Positions 24,601 through 39,600 of a stretch of 64,000 bases of DNA are shown here, piece after piece. Each line of letters begins with the position of its first letter. Positions within the stretch are counted from its first letter, which is position 1. The stretch is taken from NCBI GenBank assembly GCA_003260075.1, contig QLIY01000650.1, positions 30,859-94,858 on the forward strand. Direction: 5' to 3'. The DNA is from Phallusia mammillata. Its lineage: Eukaryota > Chordata > Ascidiacea > Phlebobranchia > Ascidiidae. Under the pieces are notes generated by a model. The model had not been told where the DNA came from. It ran no database searches and saw nothing but the letters and a program-made list of their open reading frames with translations. A program made the translations under genes and the position numbers.

Positions 24601-27600
24601 AAGAAACATTTTGACAACAATTATGTTCGTGGTTACGCTTACAGAAAAGCAGGCGTACAAAATTTCACTGCTCCTTATTCATATTTTTAACTTATAATAT
24701 GCTACAAAAACAGTGTCGTCGTATATAGGAATATTTCTTTTTAATGCAATGACATTTGCAGAACACAACTTTTTGTGGAAATGTGATGGTATTTTTCATA
24801 ATTTTAAATCCATATTGGGGTAAAAAAACCTCAAAACTGTTAACCTTAACCAAAAAAAAATGAATTCATTTGTTAAGTGTTGACAATAAGAAGCTAAAAT
24901 ACAAAAACATATTTGAGGTATTGTTTGTGAAACAGCAGATACTCACCTCGGATACGGATCCTCCACTCTGGCTACTCGCATGATGTACTCTCTTGTGAAG
25001 TTGATGCTGATGATTTTGGTGAGCTTTGCGAGAGAGAGACTCTGATCTACATCCTTTTCTGTGATCCGACAGATGAGAATGCCAAGATCCATCTGCAAAA
25101 ATTATTTGTAAATCTATTAATAAATCAAAAGGTACAGTTTTACCTATTAAGTGTGTTGATAATCAAATTTCGGTAAATTAAGGTTCAAAACCGTAGTGGA
25201 CTGAAATTTAGATAACTGTTGTTTCAAATATTTTCAAATTATTAAACTTACGCGTGTGATAATTTTAAAACTAGGTTGATTAATTTGTTATTTTTTTAAT
25301 GGTGAAGCACAGAGACAATACACCACATTACAAACTTCTCGAAATTTTGTCTCATACAAAAAATACAAGTTTTATTGAGTTCGAAATTACTTCAGTAACT
25401 TGGCGTGTTTTAGGGGCTGCTTGGGTAATTGGTCTATAAAGGGTCACAAATTAAATATCAAACCACAAGGGCAAAAAGCAAGCATCTGTGGCATGTTTGC
25501 TGGACCCAAAACCCCTTTTGACCCATTTTTAGTAACAACTTAGAGACGATTTTTCAATGACGTCACAAACCTGTTCCCACGTGATCGTCGCTATGCAACG
25601 AGTGCGGTGAATTCGATCCAGCATCTCTACGGCTCCTCCTTCCATCCGATCCCTGCCTCCTTCCTCTACTGCTCCCGTTTACCCACGCGCTCCCTCGGGA
25701 TCCTGATTTGAAGCGACGGGAAGATCCGGATGTTGATGTGCTCCCGTGTCCGGATGACACAGATGCTTCTGACTCTTCATCTGACTGAAGAGGAGCAGAA
25801 GGATGCTGCCGGATGTTAGATGCAGATTTTGATCTGTATCGGGAAGTCGGGTCATTTTGCTCCATGGTGGAGGAGCGCTGGTGGCTCCTCCCTGTAGAAT
25901 GAGTCCTCCGGAGGTTGGACTCGTGGTTAAGAATCTTCTTATCAACCCTTGGAGCTTCTTCGTCGCTGCTTGTATCGTGTGTGATCTCTATGGATGGTAC
26001 GACGGGTTGTATTTTGTTATCAACGCCCTTACTGTCTTTAACGCCGCCCTTAGAGGTACCGTTTGTCAATGGTCGCATTACTGTCATCAATTGCGTGGGC
26101 AGGGTTCGTAGCAACCTTGTAACGAGACTCCTATGTAGGTGATAAGGCGTGGAAAAATCTGACACCTGCCCTCCAGTGGACAAAGTTCGTACAGATAGCT
26201 TGACCGAAGGCAGGCAGTGGGCAAAAAGCGACCGCTGTGACAAACTGCTGCTACTACTGCTGCTCAGACCGCCACCTGTGCTGCTACGCTTTTGGTAACT
26301 AAGGTCGGCGTTGACAACGCGAGTCACGTGGTCTGAGAGCGCCTGCACGGTGAGTTGGCATTGGTCGGAGGTGGAAGGTTCCACGGTGGTGATTTGAACG
26401 TTGTTCACGTGTATTGTGTAACCTTTCACCAATACTCCGTTCGAAAGACCTGTGACAAATAGAAAGATGGCTTTAAGTACACCATGAGATAATTAGAAGC
26501 TCTGTCGTTTACTTCCGTGGTACAAACGCTGAACAAGTTTTCTGGTTTGCTATAAGTAGTTTACTGTGACCAAAATTATTGTAAAACATTTCTGTTATAA
26601 GGGTGGGATTAAAACAGGATTTTCACACAAAATTGTTTTTTTTACCGTTTTGTTTAAGCGTGACAGGTAACCACGAAATTTGCACAGACTCTGCGGACCC
26701 GGAAAGATTCTCTTCTACCTGAACACTGAGTGGCGGATCAGGAGGTCCAATAGTAGGTGTCGTAAATCTTAAATGGAAGAGGAGACGTTTTACGCACAGT
26801 GAGCAAAAACAAAATCATTTCTACACAAAGTATGCAACATTTCTCGCATTAAACACAAGTCACCTGAAGATATTACGGCCCCTGGTTATATTTTTTACAT
26901 GTTTCTTAAAGTTTGGTTTCATATCATTTTTCAATTGATGAGCACTTACTACTATACAAAGTTTGCGACATGTTCGTCAATTGTATTTGTTTTATTGACT
27001 TTATAAACAGTCTTTAATCCTCCCGTTTTTAGATTTTATTTTATTTGGGTGAATAATGCTTTTTTTTAAAAAAAAGTTTTGGGGTGTATAAATTGAGCAG
27101 TCAAATAAAAATAATAAAATGAAAAATGAAAAAAATATTTCAGTAAATGAAAAAAATTATTAATTTTTGATAACCAATAAACTGATAATCAACCTGATAG
27201 GTTTGGAAGACGATTCAAGGTCATTTTTAGCGTTTTTGCATTTCACCATCACTTCATACGTGGATGTCGGTTTGAGTCCAGTTATGGTTTGACGAAACAT
27301 CGGGCAAGGCACAATAATTTGACGCTGGTAGTGAGTTAACCTGCATGAAAGAGTAAATTTTTATGTTTGGGAAAAATAACAAGTAGAGGAATCTCAAAGT
27401 TATGAGGTTTCAATGAAACAGAATTACATTTTTTAACCCCCCAAAAAACTTTTAATAAGTCGTGTTTCATACATTTTTTGAAGTAAGGGCCTTAAGTAGA
27501 AATAGCCTTAAGTAGAATATTAGCTCTTTAATTACCAAGAAAATATTTGAAACAAGCCGTTGTTAGCCAGACGAAAAAAATTAAAGTTGTTTGGCCAACG

Positions 27601-30600
27601 AAAACAGAGTTCCTATAAAATCATATAAAACTGTCTCCAAATTAGACCAAAAACTCACGTGTCAATATGTTTGTTTTCTTCTGTAATTTCGCCGACCGCC
27701 ACACTGTGAGAAAAATTGCTGTTCACAGGTTCCCAAGCAACTCTAGCGCTGCCAGTGGTAAGATGTTCCACCCGCAAGTTGGCGATAGACACTTGGTCCT
27801 GTCGATCACCGAAGCGTATCGTGCAGTGGTGAGGTTCAGAGCGACCACGTTCAGTAATGGCACAAACACTTATCGCGTATGAATTCTGCGAACGCAAAGT
27901 CTTCATTGGAAAATTGTGACAAAACAAAATATATGGTATACATAGGGATTGACAACTTAGAAAACAAACTCTGAGAATTGGAATCTAGAACTTTGTGAAT
28001 CTAAAAATCCAGTTAAACAGGGTAAAAGGATTCGGTTTGTCGAAATTTAGGTGAATATGGTGTTACCAGATATGGTGTTACTATGGTGTTACTAGATTTT
28101 CCTTTTTTCCAATAGTTTCCTTAATCACACGCAACAATTGTGTAAAACACAGAAGCATACTCTTCTTTATCAATTCTTGAGGGAAAAATCATTGCAGAAA
28201 TTTCGTTAAGCATGTGGTACAAAAATTGGGCAAAAAGTGTGTTTGATATTCTAGAATCGTTTGAGTTATTCTAGAATAATATTCTGAATCGAAGTATGTA
28301 TTTAAACAGTTTTTATAACCCTGTATCTCAAATATGCACTATACTAAGGGAATCAGTTTTCGAGCAATTAGCAGATACAGTACCAGTTTTTATGAAAAAA
28401 GTTTTTTCACCTTGTCGTGGTAAATGTGTTCAACAACCGCTTTGCTCTTGCTGCCGTTGGCAACTGTCGCTAGGCAACCATCGACCAGCACGTGATATTC
28501 CTCCACTATGTCGTCATCGCTTAGTTGGGGGGCAATCCAACCTATAAAACACACGGAAAAAATTTTTTATTTTATTTTTTATTATTTAAAGAGCCACTGG
28601 AAAGCGTATGTGATGCACCAAAGCATCGAAGGTGTACAAAATTGCCAGTGGGTTTCAATTTAGGGTCGAAATACATTTATTTCTTTACAATGATCCACTA
28701 ACAAAGTTAAAGAGAAAACTTGAATCTGATTAAAGAGTATCAAGATATACAAGATAAAAGACGTCAAAGCCATGTCAGAACCAAAGTAAATTAAGGATAC
28801 AACAAAAAATAATGCTACTAAATAAGAACATTTTTCCAGCGTTTAGCACACCTTGAAATTTATTTTTTGATAAGATTACTAGTTCACAACTCGTTTAGGG
28901 CCATGAACAACCACCCAAAATAAAAGAACGCCGTGGACTATTACATTTTTGTTTTTTGAACGAAGTATGCACAACAAGATTTTTGGTTTAAAATAAATTT
29001 CTTTAAAACCGAATTTCAATGAGTGACAAAATTATTAACTAGCATTTTGATCATCCTTCAATATATAATATACAACTATCTCAAGTTTATCACCAAACAC
29101 AGTTGTCCTGTAAACCACCTAAAAAAGTCATTGTGGAACCACTAGTTGAGAACCACTGGGTCAAAGCTTCCAAAACAATGTTCGGCGTGTTCAAAAACGG
29201 TTAAAAACCACCTGCTTTTGGCAGCACAAGAGAATAATGTAAACCTCAAAATGTAATACAACACATACCTATGATTAAACTGTGAGATAATTTCTTGTCG
29301 ACACGAAGTTTGCGCGGGAAAGGCAAGACACTTGGTGGGGCATGTGAGCTGTCGTCGCTCGACATCGTGTTGGGATCACGTGACTCCAGGTCCACGCTGC
29401 TGCTTGCGTAACTGTGACTGACGTCAGAATCGATCGATCTGTGACGTCAAAAGCAACAATGAGTGTTTGGCATTTGATTTGTATGTCTCCGTAATTGGGG
29501 GAAATTGCTAAGATTTTTTTTTTGTACAAATACACTTGAGATTCGTCTATTTGGATTTAGTTTGTGGGGATGGTCCAGTTAGTATTTTGTTTTTTATTTT
29601 TATTAAATTACATGAAGATTTCAAAAAAGTTGAAAATTGTCTTCAACATGTCATATGGAGTCTTTGAAAAGAATCAAAACAGTTTTCTTTGTATTTTTGT
29701 GCAGTAACACGTTGTACAGAAAAAGGTAGGATAGATTTCTGTATAGGGTGCCTATTTCTAGCCTATCTTTCGCTATAAGACATGTTCACAATATAGTCTC
29801 GTTCATTATATTACATGACTTATTAAGTGTGACCTATATGTTAATGCGCCGTACAGAAAAATGTACGATAGATAGATTCTAGCTTTGGGTTTGAATTTTT
29901 AGACATTGCCATAAGCTAATGTTCACAATACAGTCTCGTTCCAACGTGACTTGCATGTAAATACGCCGTTGTTACTAATATACACGAAAGCAGCAGCACT
30001 GATTTTGATAACAACTGTGCTCGTATTTATGCATAGGTCAAAAATGAGTGACTTTGTTATAAGCAAGAAGTCTTTAATTCACCTGAACCTGTTCATGGAA
30101 CGCATCGATCCATCCGTGCTCCTCGAACGCCGTGACGGAGTTTTTATGACGTCATCAAGTGGGAGGGTGGGGCCGTTGGTGGGCGTGGCATCTTGGACGG
30201 GCTCGAGAAAGTTTGAAGGCACAAGACCTCGTGTTCCGTTGATCAGTTCACCTGTGAATAAAATGCAAGTTGATTTAAACTGACAAATTTTATTCCATGC
30301 TTTGGAAAAGTTCGATATTAGGCACATTTGGATACTTCGGTTACGCTAGTGCGAGCTAATGTAGCCAACTTGCGGCACTCCAGTTTGTTGGGCGCAACAG
30401 GCCGAAGCTTATCATGTATTGGCTCGCATCACTAGCTAACATAATTTGGTGATTAAAAACATTTATCTCCGTATTTACAACACCAACCTTCAAAGAAGCC
30501 ATCATCGTCCATACTCCCATGTACATAAACATAATCCCCAGCTACAAGTCCAAGTTCAGCTTCTGGGCTCTCATTGGGTCCGTCGTACGGGTTATACGAG

Positions 30601-33600
30601 TACTTCGCAATGTACATACGCAGAGGGGAAGACCCGTTGCTAGGGACATGGTCGCCGGTTGCTAGGGCCGGGTCAGGCATGGCTGCTTCCTCTTCAAATT
30701 CCTCAGCTTCGGTATCATCCATGTCCAATGCTGACGAGAAATATTTCATTGCAGCATAATGTTGTTGTTGGGTTGAAATTAAATTAAACAGAAAAAAAAT
30801 TATAACAGCTAAAAGAAACGTTTGCTGTGAACAAATTTGGTATTAAAATACTAATGTTAAGGTCCATCAAAAATGCATGATAGAGTATTGACAATACTGT
30901 TTAGCAAATGACCCAATTAAACAAAGGAGAATGATTTGGAAAAAAATCGTTTTCTAATTATAATGCTGCTTTCTTCCGAAAATTGCATTCATTTATTTCC
31001 AAGTGGTAACTCGTCGGCTTGGTCAAACTTTTCTTATCATTAGGCGACGTTAAACAAAAAGACATAGCACCACCTCCATGCCTGTAGGCCAATTCCTACA
31101 CCATTTCCATGCACAACTACTGTGGGCTACATGTAAAGACATATTCGGTCAAAACAATAACCAGCGACAAATCCAACCTTTTTATCAAGTAACTGATTTA
31201 ATGTAAGCACCCTTGCTGGGGGGGGGGGACAATAACCAGCGACGAATCCAACCTTTTTATCAAGTAACTGATTTAATGTAAGCACCCTTGCTGAAGAAAT
31301 TACTAACGCTTTGAAACCCGAAAAACTACAATTGTGCCAACACAACAAATTATGAGACACGTGTCAATACTATATAGTTCGAATGTCCAACAAACTGGTT
31401 CAAACTCTTTTCAGCTCAAGATAACAACTTTTACATCCAATGACGAATATTACGGCCAAAATAGACGTAAAAATTGTTTGTAAAAATTGTTTATTAAGCT
31501 TTTATGCGACTAACGTATTTCTAAACGGGTTTGACTTTTGCCTGATGTAGCCTCATTTCACTGACCATTACAAGAGCATTTGCTGGAACGTTTAAAAAAT
31601 GAAGCATGTCGCTTTAGCATCTATTTCGGCTGTTATACTCATGAACATACCCGTGTATAGTGTTTCAAAACAGCTTGTACCAAGCAAAACGCCAAACGCA
31701 ACTGTAGCAATATAACCTTAACTGCAACCAGCCAAATACACCGCACCACGCACACTCCAAAACGTGCATAACCTACATAACATGCCGAGCAACGGTCGAT
31801 GCCAATGCTGGCGAAAAATCGATACTCCATAGACCGAGGCAGGTGGCGGTGCCGGGGGGGGGGCCCTGGATGTTGCGACTGTATTTAAGGGGATGTAGGC
31901 AAGAAAAGGCGCAGGGTCTGGTTTAATCTGTACGCAGACCTCCATATACCGCAGCTAATACGGATTACATCACCAAGACATAGATCTGTGCGTATGAGGT
32001 GATATTTGAAACCGTTTTTGACACTAGATAGAGAAGCCTGTTTGTTCAGCTGCAAGGGACAAGCTTTTTTGACTTTAACTGAAAAAAACTATTTTTATTG
32101 TCATTCCACTTTATTACTAACAATTTGTCAGCAGCATATTGTTAGATAACAAATCTGTTATTCCAAACCTTTGCAACCATTAAAGTAAAGAACGCAAAAA
32201 TTCATTTTCTATATAATTTATGTTCTATTAACTATCTCAGCCATTGCTTTGAGCAACTTAATTCCCTGACAGGCCAACAAAGGCTTTCAAAAACATGGAA
32301 AATAGTAGATAAAACCTTCAAAGCAAAAAATCTCCAGTACCTTAAATTTACATTGTCGTAGTTATACCAGCCTCTTCTTAGCAAACCTTTACCTCCACTC
32401 TCCATCACTCAAACACAACCCGTCTGGTCTGCACTAGCATACTACACGACATACTCGAAAAAGTGTGCGGCCACAGAAAGCCTAATTGCCGTCAAGTCAA
32501 GTCTCAAGGGGCGCTCACAGCTAGACATCGTGTGCAGGTGAATGGTGATGACGCATGGCTACTCATTGGTGATTGCGTTTCGAAATGTGTTCATTACAGC
32601 GAAAAGCAACGACTGGCGGGCACGGGAAGATGCAGTGATGAATATTTAATGGAGTGGGTCGCGTTCTTTTTTGGTGGTTTCTACAGCACGACCTACATCA
32701 CGTACTTTTTGTTTACTCGCGTTTGGGGGTTTTGAAACCGTCCTTGTTTCCAATTAGAAAAGTGCGCTTCGATGTTTAAGTGGACATGTCAAATCAATAG
32801 ACGGTGGTTTTTTAGCATAACCCCGCAATACATGCATTCAGCGACATTGAAGTTTCACAAATACACATGCAGACATATCCCGAATCTCAGATACTTTTTA
32901 GGCTCGCGTCTTACTAAGAAACTACAATCATTACGTCACATTTTGGAAACTAAAAACATAAAAAGTTGTTCAAAAAATTTGCAGCTTTACTCTATTGGAG
33001 TAAATAAAAGGAGGCGCGGGATGTGTTATTCATTGCCAGATGGAATAGATTTCTGATTGGAAAAATATTGGGAATACTTGGCTAAAAAGCCATGCCTCAT
33101 TAAATCTGTTCTGGGCATAAGCCACAGAGGAACTGGATCCAAAGAAAATATTTAGTTGGGCATGGCCTGTTACTCCCAACAAATAAGAGTGCTGTAATAA
33201 ATATACGCCAGTGATTCTCAAACGCGGCTCTCAGGGCCACATGCGGCTCCCAACTACTTATTTTGTGGCTCCTACCAAACCTCAGAAAACCACCAAAGAT
33301 TGCTATTTTAGGTTTCAAGGTAATAATCTTTAGTGATTTTCTCAAAGTTTCGTTTTTTGCGGCTCCCAACACACTTAAAAATAACCATTTGGCCCCCACA
33401 ATAAAAAAGTTTGAGAACCACCGATCTACACTATAGTCTAAATTGTCTTGGGACAACATTGTTTTGACAATGACAAGCAAAGTCCAGTAATCCATTGTTA
33501 AACTGATCTCTAAAAAATCTGAACAACTATGTATATTTTCTTTCAAACAAAATTTATGTGACAAAAATAAACCTAAACAAATTTGCTTTAAAGACTTGTA

Positions 33601-36600
33601 AATAGAAATGAAAAAAAACCCTACAAAACGGCAGGCAAGGGACATAAGCTTTAGCACAATTTCACAAGAGCAACTATAAGAGCTCGCCTGCAGTTTGCAA
33701 GAGTGTAACGATCTAAATGGGACAGGGCCAACAATGTAAGGACTCATTAATATTAAAAGCGAAGAAATAGGCCTAGCAATGATGCAACATCAATTTTACA
33801 CTGTTTTATTAAACCCCGCTATAATTAGATGACAAATTTTTGACAGATTATTGTTCGATTCACTGTTTGATTGCGGTTCAACGTTCTTAGCATTTGTTTT
33901 CTAGTCTAAACCGCCTTATATTATTCAGAAAACTTGACCTTATCCCACTTAATTTGAACTATATTCTATCCACATACTGCTCACGAGCGGCACGATGCAA
34001 TAAAAAGCAGTCCAGTTAGTTTAAACTAGCGGTTCTCAAACTGGTTCCGCGGTCCTTTAGGGGTCCGTGAAGCAATTTTGCGGGGACCGCGAAAAGGTAA
34101 ACATTTTTTGCTAAACAATAGCCTTTATTGCATGACAACTTACATAAATCCAATTGTTCGCGCACAGTCGTAATGTTTGTTTTTTTGTCCTGTCTGTGAT
34201 GTCACGAACTGTCTTTGGATCATTGTTATGCGTAATTTTGCATAACTAGCTAAAATTCTGCAATCAAATTTCGTTTTTCTAAAATACACATTCAGGCTTA
34301 AGGACCGCGAACCCTCGATATAATGGCAAACAGAACGTTTCAAAAAAAATAATGAAAACGTTTGAGAACCACTGTTTCAAACTTTAAACCATGAGTGACC
34401 TGACTGAAACGAATTAATACTTTTTCTTCAAGCTTTCAAAAAAAATACATGAAACGCAATTTTGGACAGGCAAGGTGACGAAGTTTGACATCAAAATTTA
34501 AAAGCAAACCATACATTTATCAGTACTTTTAAGTACCCGCAACTTACCCAATGAAGCAATAAACCAGTGAATATCAACGTAGAATTTGCAGTAGTCAAAA
34601 AAATCCATAATTCAAACTGTCTATATGTCCGCATGATAAAAATATACTCAGTTTGCCAAAAGAGATGCAGGTCATTTTGTCAAGTAATTCCGTAGTGGTG
34701 TTATGAAGGCGTAAGCACGAAAACCACATAAGTTAGTTGTAACTTTACATTCACAAACGTAAAAGTATGACACAAATGTGGTCAAGTTTGAAACCTGGTC
34801 CGAATCAAGCCAGTTAGATTAACTTTAAGCCTAAACCCGATCCCAAACCGACTGACAACCTTGACGGTACCCACAGGGTTGGACAATAAAAACAATTAAT
34901 ACGATTTTTACTCACCTCCTTTTATTGATGAGCCCGCTGATGAAGTCTTACGTTGTGTAACAGCATGAGAGCTAGCGATCGGTTTTCGAAAGGCCGAAAA
35001 GGCGCCACTAGTGGTGAACTCGCGAGTGTTGTTTGGAGGCATCGGACTGCGGTTGGTTCGGGCGGTTTTGCTGCTTTTGACATCGGCCGCGTGGTTGTTG
35101 TTGTTCGCATTTTGGTTATCTGCAACTGAAGACAAAAGAGGTTGAATAAAAATGTACTCAATTTTCATGTTTAGTTGAAAACAAGTCGACCAGTGGTTTG
35201 AAAACTATGGCACGTGTGTTTGAATTCAAGTCTTTTTTGACCAACAATTGAACTACAGTAAACCTTTGTTAATCCGAATCTTCGCCTCGTTCAGAGAAGG
35301 TTTGAGGTACAAAAGATTTGTAATGTGGTACGGTTCTAAGTAATTGACATCGGTTAATAAGGATCTTCGCATAATATGGACAAATTGTTTGGTCCAAACA
35401 GGTCCGGAGGTTTGCAGACACAAACCACAATTACCCCAAAAAATGTTGGTACGCGAAGCTGTCATGCCATTTTGACATAACAAGTAAACTGGCACGCAGC
35501 GTTAAAAGGTTGACGACAAAGGACCATCAGAAAAAAAAATCCTGACTGCTGTGTAAGAATCAACGTAGATACATAATGCAATGTTATAACTGGGAATCTA
35601 TCATCAAAATTTTCCATACCTAGACAAGTGTACAAGCTGCTTAGTTAACAGTTCTGACTGACCCTAGCGGGTTGTGTTGGCCTTCGTTTTAATTCAGTTT
35701 TTATATTGCTGAAGACATTCTATGTACAGTTTTATTACCTGTCTCGTATTTTGGTGGTTGGTGGTTTTTCTTGGGGGGGGGGGAACATAATGCAATGTTA
35801 TAACTGGGAATCTATCATAAAAATTTTCCATACCTAGACAAATGTACAAGCTGCTTAGTTAACAGTTCTGACTGACCCAATGGGGATGTGTTTGCCTTCA
35901 TTTTAATTCAGTTTTTACATTGCTGAAGACATTCTTTGCACAGTTTTATTACCTGTCTCGTATTTTGGTGGTTGGTGGTTTTTCTTGGACCACTCAACAA
36001 GCGTTGAAAGTTGATCCTTCAAATTTTTATTGTTCAAATCCTGCTCTTGACATTGCTGTTCCAATTTGCTGACTTTCGCCTGAAAACAAAACACGTTGAA
36101 ATAAAAAAATAGAGTACACACGGGTCGCAGTAAACTTTCAACAAGGATTGCGGGGGGGGGGCGAAAGTTGATCCTTCAAATTTTTATTGTTCAAATCCTG
36201 TTCCTGACATTGCTGTTCCAATTTGCTGACTTTCGCCTAAAAACAAAACACGTTGAAATAAAAAATAGAGTACACACGGGTCGCAGTAAACTTTCAACAA
36301 GGATTGCAGCAGGCGTTCTTCAGTTTATTGTCCGTCCTTTTATAGTAATAAACTATCAAATTTAGTATAAGTAAACAGCCATCGTGACTACTTAATTGGT
36401 ACTTTATCAGCCAAACCGTTCTTACAAGGATTGAGTTTACATAAAACCGGTTTGACTCGGTTCCAGGTCTGTACTTTTGGGTTGAGGTTGCAACTTTGAA
36501 CCCGCTTAAAACCACGTTTCTTATTATTCAAGAGAAGGTTTGTTACTTTTATTAGTTTGTGTGCTGGACTACAAATATTTCAACCATGCACCAAAAATTA

Positions 36601-39600
36601 GACTTCAAACAAATACAGTATTTGCATAGTCTACCTGTAACGATTGCAAGGCTTGCTGGTACCCGGCTACCGCAGTTTCATGAACCGATGTGATTTCACC
36701 GATCTCCTGTTGGTGTCTCTCTGTCGCAGCCCGGTGGACATTTTGCAGATTGGCGAAATTTCGTTTTTCGTCGTGGGGGGGGGGGGACCGGCCACCGCAG
36801 TTTCATGAACCGATGTGATTTCACCGATCTCCTGTTGGTGCCTCTCTGTCGCCGCCCGGTGGACATTTTGCAGATTGGCGAAATTTCGTTTTTCGTCGTG
36901 GAACGATCTGCGGACAGACACAGAGTCAGGGATTGTGTACAGACACGGTCGTTGTATTGATTTTTCGATTGAGCGAATTTGTTCTCGTTAACGGCGAATT
37001 TATTTAGGATAAATGAATCGCTGGATGCTTTTACAAGACGAAGATTGAGAGTAATGGAATTTTGCACTGGTTAACACAGAAAATGAATTTTCGCGAAAAT
37101 GTTACTTATGCCGTAGTTAAAGTTCTTGGACGTTTGTCTCTCGTTTACCCTTACAAAGAGTTTGAAGGTAAAAAAAAAAATTTTAATTTTTTTTTGTGCA
37201 TGATTTTTTAGGCACCTGATTATATATCAAATGTTCTAATGTTGTGCTTTGATGCTTTACTGTTTAAAGCAGTAGTTCTCAAACTGTGCGTCGCGACGCC
37301 TGGTGCGTCGTTTCAATTTCCCAATGGCGTCGCAGAACGGTTTCGCGGATTTTTGTTGTTGTATCAATAAACCCAACTTTAATAATAAGTTTCCTCATTA
37401 ACTTTTATTTGCTGGTGCGTCGCAAGTCCAGAAAACTTTTCGAGGGTTTATCGAGTGCTGTGGTNTATTTGCTGGTGCGTCGCAAGTCCAGAAAACTTTT
37501 CCAAAGGCGTCGCAACAAAAAAAGTTTCAGAACCACTGGTCTAAAGGTATCCCAATAGAATCTCAAAAAAATCTAAGCTTTGGGTATACTTTTAGATAAA
37601 AACATACTATCTCAGTGTGGTAGAAAGGGTATTATTGTCAAGTTTGTTGATGAAATATGTTTTGAACACGCAATTTGTTCCAAGCTACACAGCAGTTGAG
37701 TGCAATAGAATACAAGCATATAAAAATCTAAAAACCGCAGGGGTGAAACCATTAGTTGGTCCATTAGTGAAAGCGGTAGCGAAGGGCTTTTTAAGCGGTA
37801 GCGAAGGGCTTTTTAAGCGGTAAGAGGGGGGGGGGAATTGGTGCCAACCTACATAGCGATTGAGTGCAATAGAATACATGCATATAAAAATCTTAAAACT
37901 GCAGGGGTGAAACCATTAGTTGGTCGATTAGTGAAAGCGGTAGCGAAGGGCTTTTTAAGCGGTAAGTAAGTCTCTTTTCTGGCCAATCAATAAAAGAGAA
38001 ACAAAAAAGTACAAGTAAAATGGGTCTAGAACAAATACAAGAAATCCTACTTTATAGTGGCGTCCATTTCAGTGAGTTTTCCAGCATGCTCAATACACTT
38101 GCTAACAGCTTGGTCTCTTTCTCGAATGGCCACTGCTAGTTGTTCGTGTACGGTGCTATAGTCGTCCTGCAACTGCACAACAAGCGGACATCAAATATTA
38201 ATGTGATTCATTCCATTTGGCAGTAATTGTTTATTTTTTTCATGGGACTGGACTGTGGTGAAAACGTAAAAAGGTAATGTGAATTTTTAATGCAAATTGA
38301 TTGAAATCGTTATGCATCCACTGGAAAAAATTTTTTAACTGAAAACTAAAGATTTTAAAAAAGGATTAAATGTGTTTTAACAATTTTTGTGATAATTCAT
38401 TTGTTTGCTAAACCTGTTAGTCAGTCTTCCAACTTAAATCAGTCAGAAAAGGTCTTAAAACCAATATATTTATTTCACCTTTAAAGGCACCATTGGCCTC
38501 TAAAAAATATTATTCAAATATAACTCTGAAGCAGTATTGTGAAAAGCTTAATAATAAAGAAACAATGCTTCTGACTTGTAATTGGTCACAAAATCGAGAT
38601 ATTTATTTCACACCATCAATCTTTATTAAATCTTAATGAAATAGAATAGTTAAGAAGTATTGTATGAAGCTTAGTTGCTAAAACTCCAGTTAAAGCTCAG
38701 CCCCAGTGTTAAGGATCAAGGCAATTGACTATTTGAGTGTCAGACAAAAACCCTTGTAATGTAAGGATGGGTAGTAACCACATTTTGGGGGGGGGGATGT
38801 AGAGGATCAAGGCAATCGACTATTTGAGAGTCAGACAAAAACCCTTGTAATGTAAGGATGGGTAGTAACCACATTTTTTGGTTTAGTCCCTTGTGAGTTT
38901 TCTTCACGCAGTAATGCCAATGTGATTGACATGATTATGATTTGCAATATTGGTCTTGAGTTAATGCAAAAAAATAAAAAACACCCCTTAGTTCAGTATG
39001 TAGTGTAAGTGTATGTTAATAATTTATACTAAACATTCTTTTATATCTCTTTTTGTAAAACATCTAAAAATGCACTTGCACTACAAGCTGAGATAAAAAT
39101 ACATCCACAAACATCAATGGCTAATTCGCACCTGTCTGTGAATATTTTTAAGATCTTGCAATTGAACACTAGAATCACTGGCTTCAATCTTTGACTCTTG
39201 CAATTGTGATTCCTAAAAATAAAAAATATTTTTTTATAATTCAGTTGACACAGACCAATCATTTTCATTTTTTCGCAATCATTCACACACAAAAAAATCA
39301 TACAAACAAACAAAAATTTAGCGCCACTAATAAAAAAGTCACGTTAAGCTAAGCTAATATAGGCAAAAACATAAAGAAAAATAAAATTCATGCAATTAGA
39401 CAATTTATTCAGATTGTGTGAAATGAGCACAGGCGCTAAAAAATAACTTATTTAGAACAGTACGTTATCCTACATCTGGTTATAACTTACCAAATTTAAA
39501 ATATGTCTCTTCTGTCGTTGTAGTTCATTATTCAATTGATGTTTTTCGTCCTCAACAAATTTTAGTTTGTCGTCGAAGTCACCTGACTGTCCAAGTTTTG

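Larger units (their letters stand above)
30731..34915. other. Large RIM-BP intron (exon 14 to 15)
   Basis: About 4.2 kb. Contains a poly-G duplication (31146-31294), a lone G run near 31855, two hAT-type MITEs (33209-33423, 34027-34374) and otherwise AT-rich sequence. The 215-codon open frame at 33100-33747 overlaps a MITE and is not coding. Confidence 0.55.

Noticed and set aside
33100-33747. 215-codon open frame on the minus strand
   Set aside because: It runs through a hAT MITE, has no domain or codon character, and lies in a RIM-BP intron.
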